Assembly (NCBI GenBank): GCA_009908925.1
Contig: JAAAOH010000142.1
Coordinates: forward strand, 1-20,561
Length of the DNA: 20,561 nt
Direction: 5' to 3'
DNA from: Spirochaetota bacterium
GTDB taxonomy: Bacteria > Spirochaetota > Spirochaetia > DSM-27196 > PWMO01
Below the pieces are notes generated by a model, which saw only the letters and a list, made by a program, of their open reading frames with translations, ran no database searches and had not been told where the DNA came from. The translations under genes and the position numbers were made by a program. Within the stretch, counting starts at the first letter, position 1. Each line of letters opens with the position of its first letter. Of this stretch, positions 6,858 through 13,318 are shown piece by piece.

Positions 6858-7450
6858 CGCAGGGGTATTATTGTACAAAAGCTTCAATCCTTCAATCAGA
6901 GTGGAGGCCCAATGGGGTAGCGCGCGCATTCACACCGGCAAAACTCATCATCCCCGCGCTGTTATCCGTCGACGCGCCCGTCGGGCCCGTGGTGGCGGCG
7001 CTCGAAGGTGCCTTCGGCGCCCTCGACTATCAGAGCGATGAGATTCCGTTCACCTTCACCGACTACTACACCTCGGAGATGGGCGCCGGCATCCGTCGCA
7101 TCTTCTTCGCCGTCGCCGACCTTTACGATCCCTCGGAGCTCGCCCGGGCAAAGCTGACCACCGACGAGCTCGAGCAGCGCTTCGCCGGAGAACGGCGGCG
7201 CAGCGTCAACCTCGACCCCGGGATGCTGACCCTCGGCAGACTCATCCTTGCCTCGACCAAAGACAATGCGCAGCGTATCCCGCTTCGCGACGGGATCTAC
7301 GCGGAGATTACCCTCCTGTATCGCCAGGGCGGGTTCGAGGCACTTCCCTGGACCTACCCCGATTACAGAAGCGCTGCGTACCACGAGGTGCTCAACGATC
7401 TGCGGACTCGCTACAAGCAACAGCTCGAGGCCGATTCCGCGCATGCGTGA
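6845..7450 (+). CDS. DUF4416 family protein, 5' end apparently frameshifted
   Basis: The body of this protein matches the DUF4416 family, known from spirochaetes and some other anaerobic lineages, with no established function. Seen in order: PAKLIIPALL, FTFTDYY, EMGAGIRRIFF, VNLDPGMLTLGRLILASTKD, IYAEITLLYRQGGFE and LPWTYPDYR, covering nearly all of the family length. Coordinates run from the only uninterrupted conventional start in frame, a TTG at 6845 giving 201 residues, but that start lacks a Shine-Dalgarno and overlaps the divergent gene. A much better start is the ATG at 6912 behind GGAGG (6903-6907), yet it reads ATG-GGG-TAG. One more G in the G4 run (6914-6917) would join it in frame to give MGVARAFTPAKLI. 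The family assignment is firm; the start is not. The lipoprotein gene follows 33 nt later. Confidence 0.85.
   Translation: MQASSQGYYCTKASILQSEWRPNGVARAFTPAKLIIPALLSVDAPVGPVVAALEGAFGALDYQSDEIPFTFTDYYTSEMGAGIRRIFFAVADLYDPSELARAKLTTDELEQRFAGERRRSVNLDPGMLTLGRLILASTKDNAQRIPLRDGIYAEITLLYRQGGFEALPWTYPDYRSAAYHEVLNDLRTRYKQQLEADSAHA
6870..6875 (-). promoter_or_regulatory. -10 box for the coiled-coil gene
   Basis: On the minus strand, TACAAT (five of six consensus bases) lies 12 nt before the ATG at 6857. No good -35 is present at 16-18 nt, and no Shine-Dalgarno precedes the ATG, so the leader would be about five nucleotides. Confidence 0.3.
6903..6914 (+). promoter_or_regulatory. Ribosome binding site and ATG that miss the DUF4416 frame by one base
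   Basis: GGAGG (6903-6907), a 4-nt gap, then ATG (6912-6914), followed at once by GGG TAG. This is the only strong start signal near the DUF4416 gene, and it is out of frame by the length of one missing G. Confidence 0.5.
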
Positions 7451-7483
7451 AGCAGCAGCTTCGTTTCGCCCGTATCCTCTGGT

Positions 7484-8332
7484 GTGAAAGCAATACGACA
7501 CGTACTCCTGTGCGCCGCGAGCGGATGGATGTGTCTGGCACTCGCCGGGTGCAATCTCACAGGCTCCGAGACCACGGTGAGCCTCGAGCTGCCGGGGGCA
7601 CCGGAGCACTGGCCCGAATCTCTGACGGTGGAGGAGTACCGGGTGGTCTGGCGCGGTGGGGCCGGGAAGCTGCGGGAGATAACGGTGGCGGGCGGGGCGT
7701 CGCGGGTGGAGGTTGCCATACCGAAGCGGTCCGGGGTTGCGGTGCTCGCGTACCCCTCGTTCGTCGGGGGCTCCTTTCTGCCGCGACCCGCCGCTGCGAT
7801 CTATCCCCATGACGCGAGAGGCGGGGCGGGCGCCGGCGTGAACCTTGCGGCGTCCTTCGAGCGCGGCTTCACCGGACTCGTGCTGCATCGGGTGCTCTTC
7901 GCCCTGCCGTCGGTAAACAGTGGTCGGCTGATCGAAGAGGTGCGCGCGCGAAGCGATGGGAATCCGTGGCTCTTCGATCTCGAACGCGTGGTAGAGAAGC
8001 TTGCCGACGGGAGGTTCTCCACGATCTACCTTCGCCCGCGGGATGTCTTCGAGGTCGAGGTGGCGGTCGCAGTTGCGGGGGAGGGCCGGGCCGCAGCCGG
8101 GGCCCAGATCGGGGCCGGGGCAGCCGTCAATGCGGGAAAGGGGTCAGGCCCCGGAGTCTGGATCCGGGACAACCCGCTCGCTCGTGTGCTCGCCCCGACG
8201 GACTCGCCCGACGGGCCGATGCTGCGGTTAAAGCTCCCGCCGGGGCATCATCACCTGATACATGCCGGGAACGGGGGGATTCTGTCGATTGTCGTGGCAG
8301 ATGATGGAAGCTATCGGGTGTTTCACCGATAA
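7484..8332 (+). CDS. Putative lipoprotein of unknown function
   Basis: A 282-residue protein with a GTG start and a clear lipoprotein signal: positively charged start, hydrophobic stretch, and lipobox LAGC with Cys23 as the probable lipid anchor. I do not recognise the mature part. It begins with a beta-rich segment (TVSLELPGAPEHW), has a middle region rich in Val, Gly and Arg, and a Gly/Ala-rich stretch near 196-225 (AAAGAQIGAGAAVNAGKGSG) that is probably a flexible linker. The last part, LKLPPGHHHLIHAGNGG, resembles a short beta-sandwich ending. It lies 33 nt downstream of the DUF4416 gene on the same strand and is probably co-transcribed with it. No strong Shine-Dalgarno is seen before the GTG, but the signal peptide fixes the start well. 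Confidence 0.75.
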   Translation: MKAIRHVLLCAASGWMCLALAGCNLTGSETTVSLELPGAPEHWPESLTVEEYRVVWRGGAGKLREITVAGGASRVEVAIPKRSGVAVLAYPSFVGGSFLPRPAAAIYPHDARGGAGAGVNLAASFERGFTGLVLHRVLFALPSVNSGRLIEEVRARSDGNPWLFDLERVVEKLADGRFSTIYLRPRDVFEVEVAVAVAGEGRAAAGAQIGAGAAVNAGKGSGPGVWIRDNPLARVLAPTDSPDGPMLRLKLPPGHHHLIHAGNGGILSIVVADDGSYRVFHR

Positions 8333-8335
8333 CGC

Positions 8336-8373
8336 GGGGCGCCGGTCCGCGGAGGTGGCGCCCCCGGGGCGCC
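8336..8373. repeat. Cluster of GC palindromes between convergent genes
   Basis: GGGGCGCC (8336-8343), GGCGCCCC (8357-8364) and GGGGCGCC (8366-8373) can pair in two alternative ways, giving either a 13-nt-loop hairpin or a near-perfect 17-bp palindrome. They follow the lipoprotein stop directly, and leuS ends nearby on the other strand. There is no T-tract, so a conventional intrinsic terminator is not supported, though the structure may still stall or end transcription. The rest of this 93-nt gap holds no gene. Confidence 0.5.
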
Positions 8374-8406
8374 GCCTTCGGGCCGAGAGCCGCCGGGCGG
8401 CCGCCG

Positions 8407-8434
8407 GCCTCAGCCCACCGCAGCCTCAGCCCAC
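8407..8434. repeat. Tandem direct repeat spanning the leuS stop codon
   Basis: GCCTCAGCCCAC occurs twice (8407-8418 and 8423-8434), offset by 16 bp. The second copy contains the leuS stop codon and last codons, so the first looks like a small duplication of the gene end. Confidence 0.6.
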
Positions 8435-10885
8435 GACGACGTTCACGAGTTTGTTCGGGACGGTGACGACCTTGCGGATGTCCTTGCCCTCGGTGTATTG
8501 CCTGACACGCCCGTTCGCGAGGGCCATTTCCTTGAGCTCAGCATCTGCGGTATCAGCCGGCGTCGTGAGCCGGGCGCGGATCTTTCCGTTCACCTGGACG
8601 ACGATTTCCACCTGCTCGTCCTTCGTCAATTCCTCGTCATAGCCCGGCCAGTCGTGGTAGGCGAGGGTTTCATCATGCCCGAGTTTTTCCCACATTTCTT
8701 CGGCGATGTGGGGCGCGTACGGCGCAATGAGGAGCACGAACGGCTCCCAGAGTGCACGATGGAGCACATCCTGCTTGAAGGCCTCGTTGACGAAGATCAT
8801 CATCTGGGCGATGGCGGTGTTGAACTGAAGGTTCTCGGTGTCGTGGGTGACCTTTTTGATGGTCTTATGCAGTACCCGCTGGAGCTCGAGCGGCGGCTCA
8901 TCGTCGACGAGCGTGCGCTCGGAGACCCGCCAGACGCGGTCGAGGAAGCGATGCACGCCCACCAGGCCGTTGGTTGACCACGGCTTCGCCGTCTCCAGCG
9001 GTCCCATGAACATCTCGTATACGCGCATCGAGTCGGCGCCGTAATCACGGACGATGTCGTCGGGGTTGATGACGTTCCCCTTCGACTTCGACATTTTCTC
9101 GCCGCTTTCGCCGAGGATCATGCCCTGATTCACGAGCCGCATGAAGGGCTCATCGGTAGTTACGACCCCGACGTCGTAAAGCACCTTGTGCCAGAAGCGC
9201 GCGTAGAGCAGGTGGAGGACCGCGTGCTCGGCGCCGCCGACGTAGAGATCGACAGGCATCCAGTACTGTTCTTTTTGCCGTGAGACGAGCTCGGTGTCGT
9301 TTTTCGGATCGAGATAGCGCAGGTAGTACCAGCAGGAGCCCGCCCACTGGGGCATGGTGTTCGTCTCTCGTCGCGCGCCGGCGCCTGAGCCGTCGGGGCA
9401 TTCGGTTCTGATCCACTCTTCCACTTTGGCCAACGGCGATTCGCCGGTGCCCGAGGGTTTGTAGCTTTCCACTTCGGGAAGCTCGAGGGGCAACTCCCCA
9501 GCGTCCAGCGGCACGATCTCACCGTTCTCGCAGTGGACCAGGGGAATGGGCTCGCCCCAGTACCGCTGTCGGGAGAAGATCCAGTCACGCAGCTTGTAGT
9601 TCACAGCGCGTGTCCCTTTGCCCTCGGACTCGAGCCAATCGGTGATCTTCTGCTTCGCCTCCGTCGTGGGCATGCCGGAGAACTGCCCGGAGTTCACCGA
9701 TGTGCCTTCGCCGGTGAATGCCCCGGGCATTTCCGCCGTGATGGAGGCATGGGGATCGGAGACATCCTCCTCGGGCGTGGCGACGACCTTGATGATGGGG
9801 AGGTCGAACTTCTCGGCGAACTCCCAGTCCCGCGCGTCATGGGCCGGGACCGCCATGATGGCGCCGGTTCCGTAGGAAAGCAGCACGTAGTCGGAAACCC
9901 AGATGGGGATCCGCTCATCGTTGAGCGGGTTGATCGCGTAGGCGCCGATGAACACGCCGGATTTTTCCTTCGCGAGATCGGTGCGCTCGAGGTCGGATTT
10001 CAGCTTCGCCTTTTCGATGTACTGCTCGACCGCCTTCTGCTGCTCTGCGGTGGTGAGCTCCCCGACCAGCGGATGCTCGGGTGCGAGGACCATGTAGGTG
10101 GCACCAAACAGCGTATCAGGTCGGGTTGTGAAGACCTCGAGAGAGCCCTCGTGGTCGGCGAGGGGAAAGAACACGTTGGCGCCTTCGCTACGGCCGATCC
10201 AGTTGCGCTGCATCGTCTTGATCGATTCGGGCCAGTCGAGCTTATTCAGGTCCTCGAGGAGGCGGTCGGCATACTGCGTGATGCGCAGCATCCACTGTTT
10301 CAGCGGTTTTCGCTCGACGGGGTAGTTGCCGCGCTCCGAGCGCGGGCCGTCGGGCGTGGTAATGACTTCCTCGTTCGCGAGGACCGTGCCGAGGTCCGCG
10401 CAGTACCACACCGGGATTTCTTCCATGTAGGCGAGGCCCTGCTCGTAGAGCTTGAGGAAGATCCACTGCGTCCACTTGTAGTACTCCGCGCGGTGGGTGG
10501 AGACCTCGCGGTCCCAGTCGTAGGAGAAGCCCAGCGCCTTGATCTGCTCGCGGAACTTGTCGATGTTGGCCTCGGTGGTGGCCTTCGGATGGGTGCCGGT
10601 CTGTATCGCGTAGTTTTCGGCCGGCAGACCGAAGCTGTCGAAGCCCATCGGGTGGAGTACCTGATACCCATTCATGCGAAGGTAGCGGCAGTAGATGTCG
10701 GTGGCGGTGTAGCCTTCCGGGTGTCCCACGTGGAGTCCGCTTGCCGAGGGGTAGGGGAACATGTCGAGCACGTACTTCCGCTTCTCCGGCGGCACCGACG
10801 GGTCCTCGACTGCTTTGAAGGTTCGATTCTCTTCCCAGAAGCGTTGCCACTTCTTCTCGATCGAGCTGAATGGGTAGCGTTCCAT
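8426..10885 (-). CDS. leuS: Leucyl-tRNA synthetase
   Basis: An 819-residue class I aminoacyl-tRNA synthetase that charges tRNA-Leu in the cytosol, of normal bacterial length. Seen: the HIGH motif as HVGH (52-55) in MFPYPSASGLHVGHPEGYT, WIGRSEGA, the editing-domain motif TTRPDTLFGATY, and KMSKS (597-601). The C-terminal domain includes VQVNGKIRARL. The zinc-binding module after WYCADLGTVLANEEV keeps only one Cys, so zinc is probably not bound, as in other bacteria of this type. The overall style (FDSFGLPAENYAIQTGTHP) recalls treponemal enzymes. The start at 10885 begins MERYPFSSIEKKWQ, the normal N-terminus; an in-frame start at 10978 would overlap the upstream gene and is rejected. A promoter is visible just before the ATG. 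The gene lies 89 nt downstream of the CorC-like gene. Confidence 0.98.
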   Translation of the reverse strand: MERYPFSSIEKKWQRFWEENRTFKAVEDPSVPPEKRKYVLDMFPYPSASGLHVGHPEGYTATDIYCRYLRMNGYQVLHPMGFDSFGLPAENYAIQTGTHPKATTEANIDKFREQIKALGFSYDWDREVSTHRAEYYKWTQWIFLKLYEQGLAYMEEIPVWYCADLGTVLANEEVITTPDGPRSERGNYPVERKPLKQWMLRITQYADRLLEDLNKLDWPESIKTMQRNWIGRSEGANVFFPLADHEGSLEVFTTRPDTLFGATYMVLAPEHPLVGELTTAEQQKAVEQYIEKAKLKSDLERTDLAKEKSGVFIGAYAINPLNDERIPIWVSDYVLLSYGTGAIMAVPAHDARDWEFAEKFDLPIIKVVATPEEDVSDPHASITAEMPGAFTGEGTSVNSGQFSGMPTTEAKQKITDWLESEGKGTRAVNYKLRDWIFSRQRYWGEPIPLVHCENGEIVPLDAGELPLELPEVESYKPSGTGESPLAKVEEWIRTECPDGSGAGARRETNTMPQWAGSCWYYLRYLDPKNDTELVSRQKEQYWMPVDLYVGGAEHAVLHLLYARFWHKVLYDVGVVTTDEPFMRLVNQGMILGESGEKMSKSKGNVINPDDIVRDYGADSMRVYEMFMGPLETAKPWSTNGLVGVHRFLDRVWRVSERTLVDDEPPLELQRVLHKTIKKVTHDTENLQFNTAIAQMMIFVNEAFKQDVLHRALWEPFVLLIAPYAPHIAEEMWEKLGHDETLAYHDWPGYDEELTKDEQVEIVVQVNGKIRARLTTPADTADAELKEMALANGRVRQYTEGKDIRKVVTVPNKLVNVVVG

Positions 10886-10893
10886 GTGGCAGG

Positions 10894-10923
10894 ATGATAG
10901 CGGAAATGCGCAACCGCGGTCAA
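10894..10923 (-). promoter_or_regulatory. leuS promoter, -10 box next to the start codon
   Basis: Read on the minus strand: TTGACC (10923-10918), an 18-nt spacer and TATCAT (10899-10894), each matching five of six consensus bases. Only 8 nt separate the -10 box from the ATG at 10885, and no Shine-Dalgarno is present. A leaderless or nearly leaderless message is the simplest reading. Confidence 0.5.
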
Positions 10924-10956
10924 CGCACGCGGCCAGAGCGCGCGGCCGGTCAACGC
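10918..10956 (-). repeat. Two GCGTTGACC direct repeats 30 bp apart upstream of leuS
   Basis: GCGTTGACC on the minus strand occurs at 10926-10918 and 10956-10948, exactly 30 bp apart, close to three helical turns. Both copies are near GGCCGCG. The nearer copy supplies the -35 box. They could be a duplicated -35, a regulator's binding sites, or a chance product of GC-rich sequence. Confidence 0.4.
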
Positions 10957-10974
10957 GGCCGGCGAACGGCCACG

Positions 10975-12246
10975 TCACTCCTGCGGGCGTTCCGCCTCTC
11001 CGTTGTCCTCGCGGTGGGGGGTGAATCGGACGCTGACGATGCGCTTGCGTGCCATCGTTTCGATGAGGAAGGCTCCGGCCGGCGTCTCGACGTGCTCGCC
11101 CTGGGCCGGCAGGCGCCCGAGGTGCTCGGCTATGTAACCGCCGATGGTCTGCACATCCCGGGTCTGGGGTATTTCGACGCCGAGGGCATCGTTCGCAACA
11201 TAAATGGGGAGGTCCGCGATGAGGCGGTAGTTGTCGTCGTTGAGCGGGACGATCTTGTCGCCCTCCTGCACCTCGTGCTCATCGTAGATCTCACCCAGGA
11301 TCTCCTCCACGACATCCTCGATGGTCACCAGGCCCGACACGCCACCGTACTCGTCGAGCACGATAGCGATGTTCAGTCCGAAGCGACGGAACTGTGCGAG
11401 CATCTCGTGGATGCGCTTGTTTTCAGGCACGAAGATGGGCTCCACCATGACCGTCTTCAGGGGCTCGTCGTCGCCGCCTGCCGCCACCCGCCGGACGAGA
11501 TTCTTGAGCAGGGCGATGCCTACGATGTGTTCCGGATGCCCGTCATAGACCGGGACGCGGGAGTAGCCGGCCTCCGTTATGCGGGTGAAAGCGTCCCGCA
11601 GCGACATATCTTTGTCGAGGCTGAAGATCTTCGTGCGGTGCGTCATGATGGCGCTCACCGTCACTTCGGTGAACCGCAGGACGTTTCGCACCATGCGGAA
11701 CTTGAACGCCTCGAGGATGCCGACCGTCTCGGCGTGTTTGGCGAGGTAGAGGATGCTCTCACGAGTCACTCCGCCGCTCCCGCTCCCGTGGCTCAGCCGT
11801 GTTATCAGGCGGCTTATGGCGCTCATGAACCACACAACCGGTTTCAGAACGATCGAGAGGATCCAGATGGTGCGCGAGACGTGCACCGTCCAGAACACGT
11901 TGTGTGCGATGGCCACTTGCTTGGGTACCACTTCGCCGAATATGAGGACGACCAGGGTGAGTATGCCGGTAGTGATACCGAGCACGGCGCTGCCGAAGAG
12001 CCGTATCGTTATCTCGCTCGCCATGACCGAGCCGGCAATGTTCATCAGGTTGTTGCCCACGAGCACGGTCGTGAGCAGAATGTCCGGTCGGGCGGTGAGC
12101 GCCGACACGTATTCGCCGCGTTTGCCCTGGGTGTTCTTTATCTCCTGTACCTGCGCCTCCGAGAGAGATGTGAAGGCAGTCTCGGTGCCGGAGAAGAAGG
12201 CGGAGAAGAGGAGAAACAGGCCGAGCGCACCGAAGTCGAGTACCAT
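10975..12246 (-). CDS. CorC/HlyC-type CNNM membrane protein with CBS pair
   Basis: A 423-residue inner-membrane protein of the hemolysin-C/CorC/CNNM family, linked in other bacteria to Mg2+ and Co2+ transport; the 'hemolysin' name is historical. Residues 1 to about 170 form the CNNM (DUF21) domain, with several hydrophobic helices and the signature FFSGTETAFTSLSEAQ near the N-terminus and FGEVVPKQ later. Residues about 195-315 hold a CBS pair, with AIMTHRTKIFSLD and the second repeat through DEYGGVSGLVTIEDVVEEI. The last 90 residues are the CorC_HlyC transporter-associated domain (YRLIADLPIYVAND, TIGGYIAEHLGRLP). All three domains are complete. The ATG at 12246 sits at the first residue before the first membrane helix, although no Shine-Dalgarno is clear. 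leuS follows on the same strand but has its own promoter. Confidence 0.93.
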   Translation of the reverse strand: MVLDFGALGLFLLFSAFFSGTETAFTSLSEAQVQEIKNTQGKRGEYVSALTARPDILLTTVLVGNNLMNIAGSVMASEITIRLFGSAVLGITTGILTLVVLIFGEVVPKQVAIAHNVFWTVHVSRTIWILSIVLKPVVWFMSAISRLITRLSHGSGSGGVTRESILYLAKHAETVGILEAFKFRMVRNVLRFTEVTVSAIMTHRTKIFSLDKDMSLRDAFTRITEAGYSRVPVYDGHPEHIVGIALLKNLVRRVAAGGDDEPLKTVMVEPIFVPENKRIHEMLAQFRRFGLNIAIVLDEYGGVSGLVTIEDVVEEILGEIYDEHEVQEGDKIVPLNDDNYRLIADLPIYVANDALGVEIPQTRDVQTIGGYIAEHLGRLPAQGEHVETPAGAFLIETMARKRIVSVRFTPHREDNGEAERPQE

Positions 12247-12314
12247 CGACTACGCACGCGTCAGGAAAAATGGAATGTGAGCGCACATGATCAGAGCCAT
12301 GAAGTACGCAGACG

Positions 12315-12344
12315 AGCATACTCCGGAATAGGGCGTTTGTGCAA
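12315..12344 (-). promoter_or_regulatory. Candidate promoter of the CorC-like gene
   Basis: On the minus strand, TTGCAC (12344-12339), an 18-nt spacer and TATGCT (12320-12315). The matches are moderate (three and four of six). The predicted leader would be about 60 nt. This 144-nt gap between divergent genes holds no coding sequence. Confidence 0.25.
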
Positions 12345-12378
12345 CGATGAAGCAGTGGCGACAGTGGGCTGGCTCGCA

Positions 12379-12384
12379 TATAAT
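12379..12384 (+). promoter_or_regulatory. Consensus -10 box before the 96-aa lipoprotein gene
   Basis: A perfect TATAAT ends 6 nt before the ATG at 12391, so transcription should begin at or beside the start codon. The 17-nt-spaced -35 is poor (TGGCGA), and there is no Shine-Dalgarno, again suggesting a leaderless message. Confidence 0.5.
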
Positions 12385-12390
12385 GCGGGT

Positions 12391-12681
12391 ATGAAAGCGC
12401 TGCTACTCATCTTCCTCGTCGTGCTCGTCCTTACGTCCTGTGCGCCCGGCCCCAACGCCATGGAGGGCCGCAGCGACGAGACCGGAGATGTCGCCGGGTT
12501 TCTGCAGGGATTCTGGCACGGCATTATCATGCCCGTGACATTCGTGATTTCGCTGTTCTCGGATGCGATCAACGTCTACGACGTCAACAATAACGGAGGA
12601 TGGTACAATTTCGGCTTTTTGCTGGGGCTCAGCGGCACGCTGGGCGGGGGCAGCAAGGGCGTGTCCGGCCGTAGAAAATGA
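12391..12681 (+). CDS. Small lipoprotein of unknown function (96 aa)
   Basis: A 96-residue protein with a lipoprotein signal: MKALLLIFLV followed by lipobox LTSC, making Cys17 the likely lipid anchor. The mature part carries GFLQGFWHGIIMPVTF, a second hydrophobic stretch (VISLFSDAI), then an aromatic/Asn motif NNNGGWYNFGFLLG and a Gly-rich basic tail. I recall a widespread short uncharacterised family with this WHG...NNG-WYxFGF pattern, but cannot name it. The second hydrophobic region could lie in or on the membrane. A TATAAT box sits directly before the ATG and a hairpin terminator begins 5 nt after the stop, so it looks like a self-contained one-gene unit. Confidence 0.8.
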   Translation: MKALLLIFLVVLVLTSCAPGPNAMEGRSDETGDVAGFLQGFWHGIIMPVTFVISLFSDAINVYDVNNNGGWYNFGFLLGLSGTLGGGSKGVSGRRK

Positions 12682-12685
12682 AGAA

Positions 12686-12710
12686 AAAGAGCCGCGCGAG
12701 GCGGCTCTTT
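12686..12710. terminator. Bidirectional rho-independent terminator
   Basis: A perfect 10-bp stem AAAGAGCCGC / GCGGCTCTTT with loop GCGAG, between the convergent small lipoprotein gene and trxA. Read on the minus strand the stem runs into a T-rich tract (CTTTTTCTT), so it is strongest for trxA; on the plus strand the tail is TTTCTAT. Confidence 0.88.
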
Positions 12711-12741
12711 CTATACGTGCTGTCGAGTACTTGCTGTCTAT

Positions 12742-13098
12742 CTACTCGACCGCAAGCACGTCTTTCATGGCTTTCTTGATGGTGTCCTTCGGCAGGGCGC
12801 CCATAGCCATCTGGGGCTTGTCCTCAAGCGGGATGAAGAGCATCGAGGGGATGCTCTGAATACCGAATGCGGCGGCGAGCTCCTGTTCCGCATCAGTGTC
12901 GATCTTGTAGATGTGCATCTTACCGTCGTATTCCTCGGAGAGCTCCTCGAGGACCGGCTCTACCATCTTGCAGGGACCGCACCAATCGGCATAGAAGTCG
13001 ATGATGGCGGGCAGGTCGCCCTCATACTTCCACTCACTGTTGTTTTCGAAGTCGAAGACCTTATTCTTGAACGTTTCCTTTGTCAGATGCTCAGGCAT
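12742..13098 (-). CDS. trxA: Thioredoxin
   Basis: A 118-residue cytosolic thioredoxin that reduces protein disulfides and is recharged by thioredoxin reductase. Seen: the active site WCGPC in DFYADWCGPCKMVEP, the cis-proline in SIPSMLFIP, and the complete single-domain fold. The C-terminal form FIPLEDKPQMAMGALPK recalls thioredoxins of spirochaetes and Bacteroidetes. There is no signal peptide, unlike the exported thioredoxin-fold protein at 1326-1760. A strong Shine-Dalgarno, AGGGGAG (13109-13103), precedes the ATG. The gene and its upstream region are visibly more AT-rich than their neighbours, which may reflect strong expression or simply the promoter region. Terminator at 12686-12710; promoter and candidate operator at 13141-13180. 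No reductase gene is in the window. Confidence 0.97.
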   Translation of the reverse strand: MPEHLTKETFKNKVFDFENNSEWKYEGDLPAIIDFYADWCGPCKMVEPVLEELSEEYDGKMHIYKIDTDAEQELAAAFGIQSIPSMLFIPLEDKPQMAMGALPKDTIKKAMKDVLAVE

Positions 13099-13140
13099 AT
13101 TACTCCCCTTCTATCGTATTCAACTTTCCTTATATATGGC

Positions 13141-13169
13141 AATATAACAAAGGCTGCGCCGGAAGTAAA
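13141..13169 (-). promoter_or_regulatory. trxA promoter
   Basis: On the minus strand, TTTACT (13169-13164), a 17-nt spacer and TATATT (13146-13141), matching four and five of six consensus bases. The predicted mRNA start near 13134 gives a leader of about 36 nt that includes the AGGGGAG ribosome binding site. Confidence 0.5.
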
Positions 13170-13180
13170 GTCGGCGCAGC
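13153..13180. promoter_or_regulatory. Perfect 9-bp inverted repeat around the trxA -35 box (candidate operator)
   Basis: GCTGCGCCG (13153-13161) and CGGCGCAGC (13172-13180) are perfect inverted copies separated by 10 nt, and that 10-nt centre contains the proposed trxA -35 box. A dimeric regulator bound here would block RNA polymerase. It lacks a T-tract and follows no gene, which argues against a terminator. Confidence 0.45.
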
Positions 13181-13215
13181 GACTCATTGCGATTACATCA
13201 CCGTATCACAGATAT

Positions 13216-13229
13216 CCTGTTTGCACAGG
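13216..13229. promoter_or_regulatory. Short palindrome upstream of the isomerase promoter
   Basis: CCTGT-TTGC-ACAGG, a perfect 5-bp inverted repeat with a 4-nt centre, ends 23 nt before the isomerase -35 box. Its position would suit an activator or repressor site, but it is short enough to be chance. Confidence 0.25.
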
Positions 13230-13252
13230 GGCGATCACGGCGATACTCTTTA

Positions 13253-13282
13253 CCGACAGCAGCAATTCCGCTACCATATAAT
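13253..13282 (+). promoter_or_regulatory. Promoter of the sugar isomerase gene
   Basis: CCGACA (13253-13258), an 18-nt spacer and a perfect TATAAT (13277-13282). The predicted start near 13289 leaves a leader of about 30 nt with GAGGA (13306-13310), 8 nt before the ATG. Confidence 0.55.
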
Positions 13283-13318
13283 CATTACTTTCTGAAAGAA
13301 ACTTAGAGGACATCAGTC

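Noticed and set aside
9533..10897. Long open frame of 454 codons on the plus strand inside leuS
   Set aside because: It is the antisense shadow of a certain leuS gene in high-GC DNA, with no recognisable domain or start signal.
10870..12390. Long plus-strand frame running into the small lipoprotein gene
   Set aside because: It is antisense to the CorC-like gene; the lipoprotein signal and TATAAT box fix the real start at 12391.
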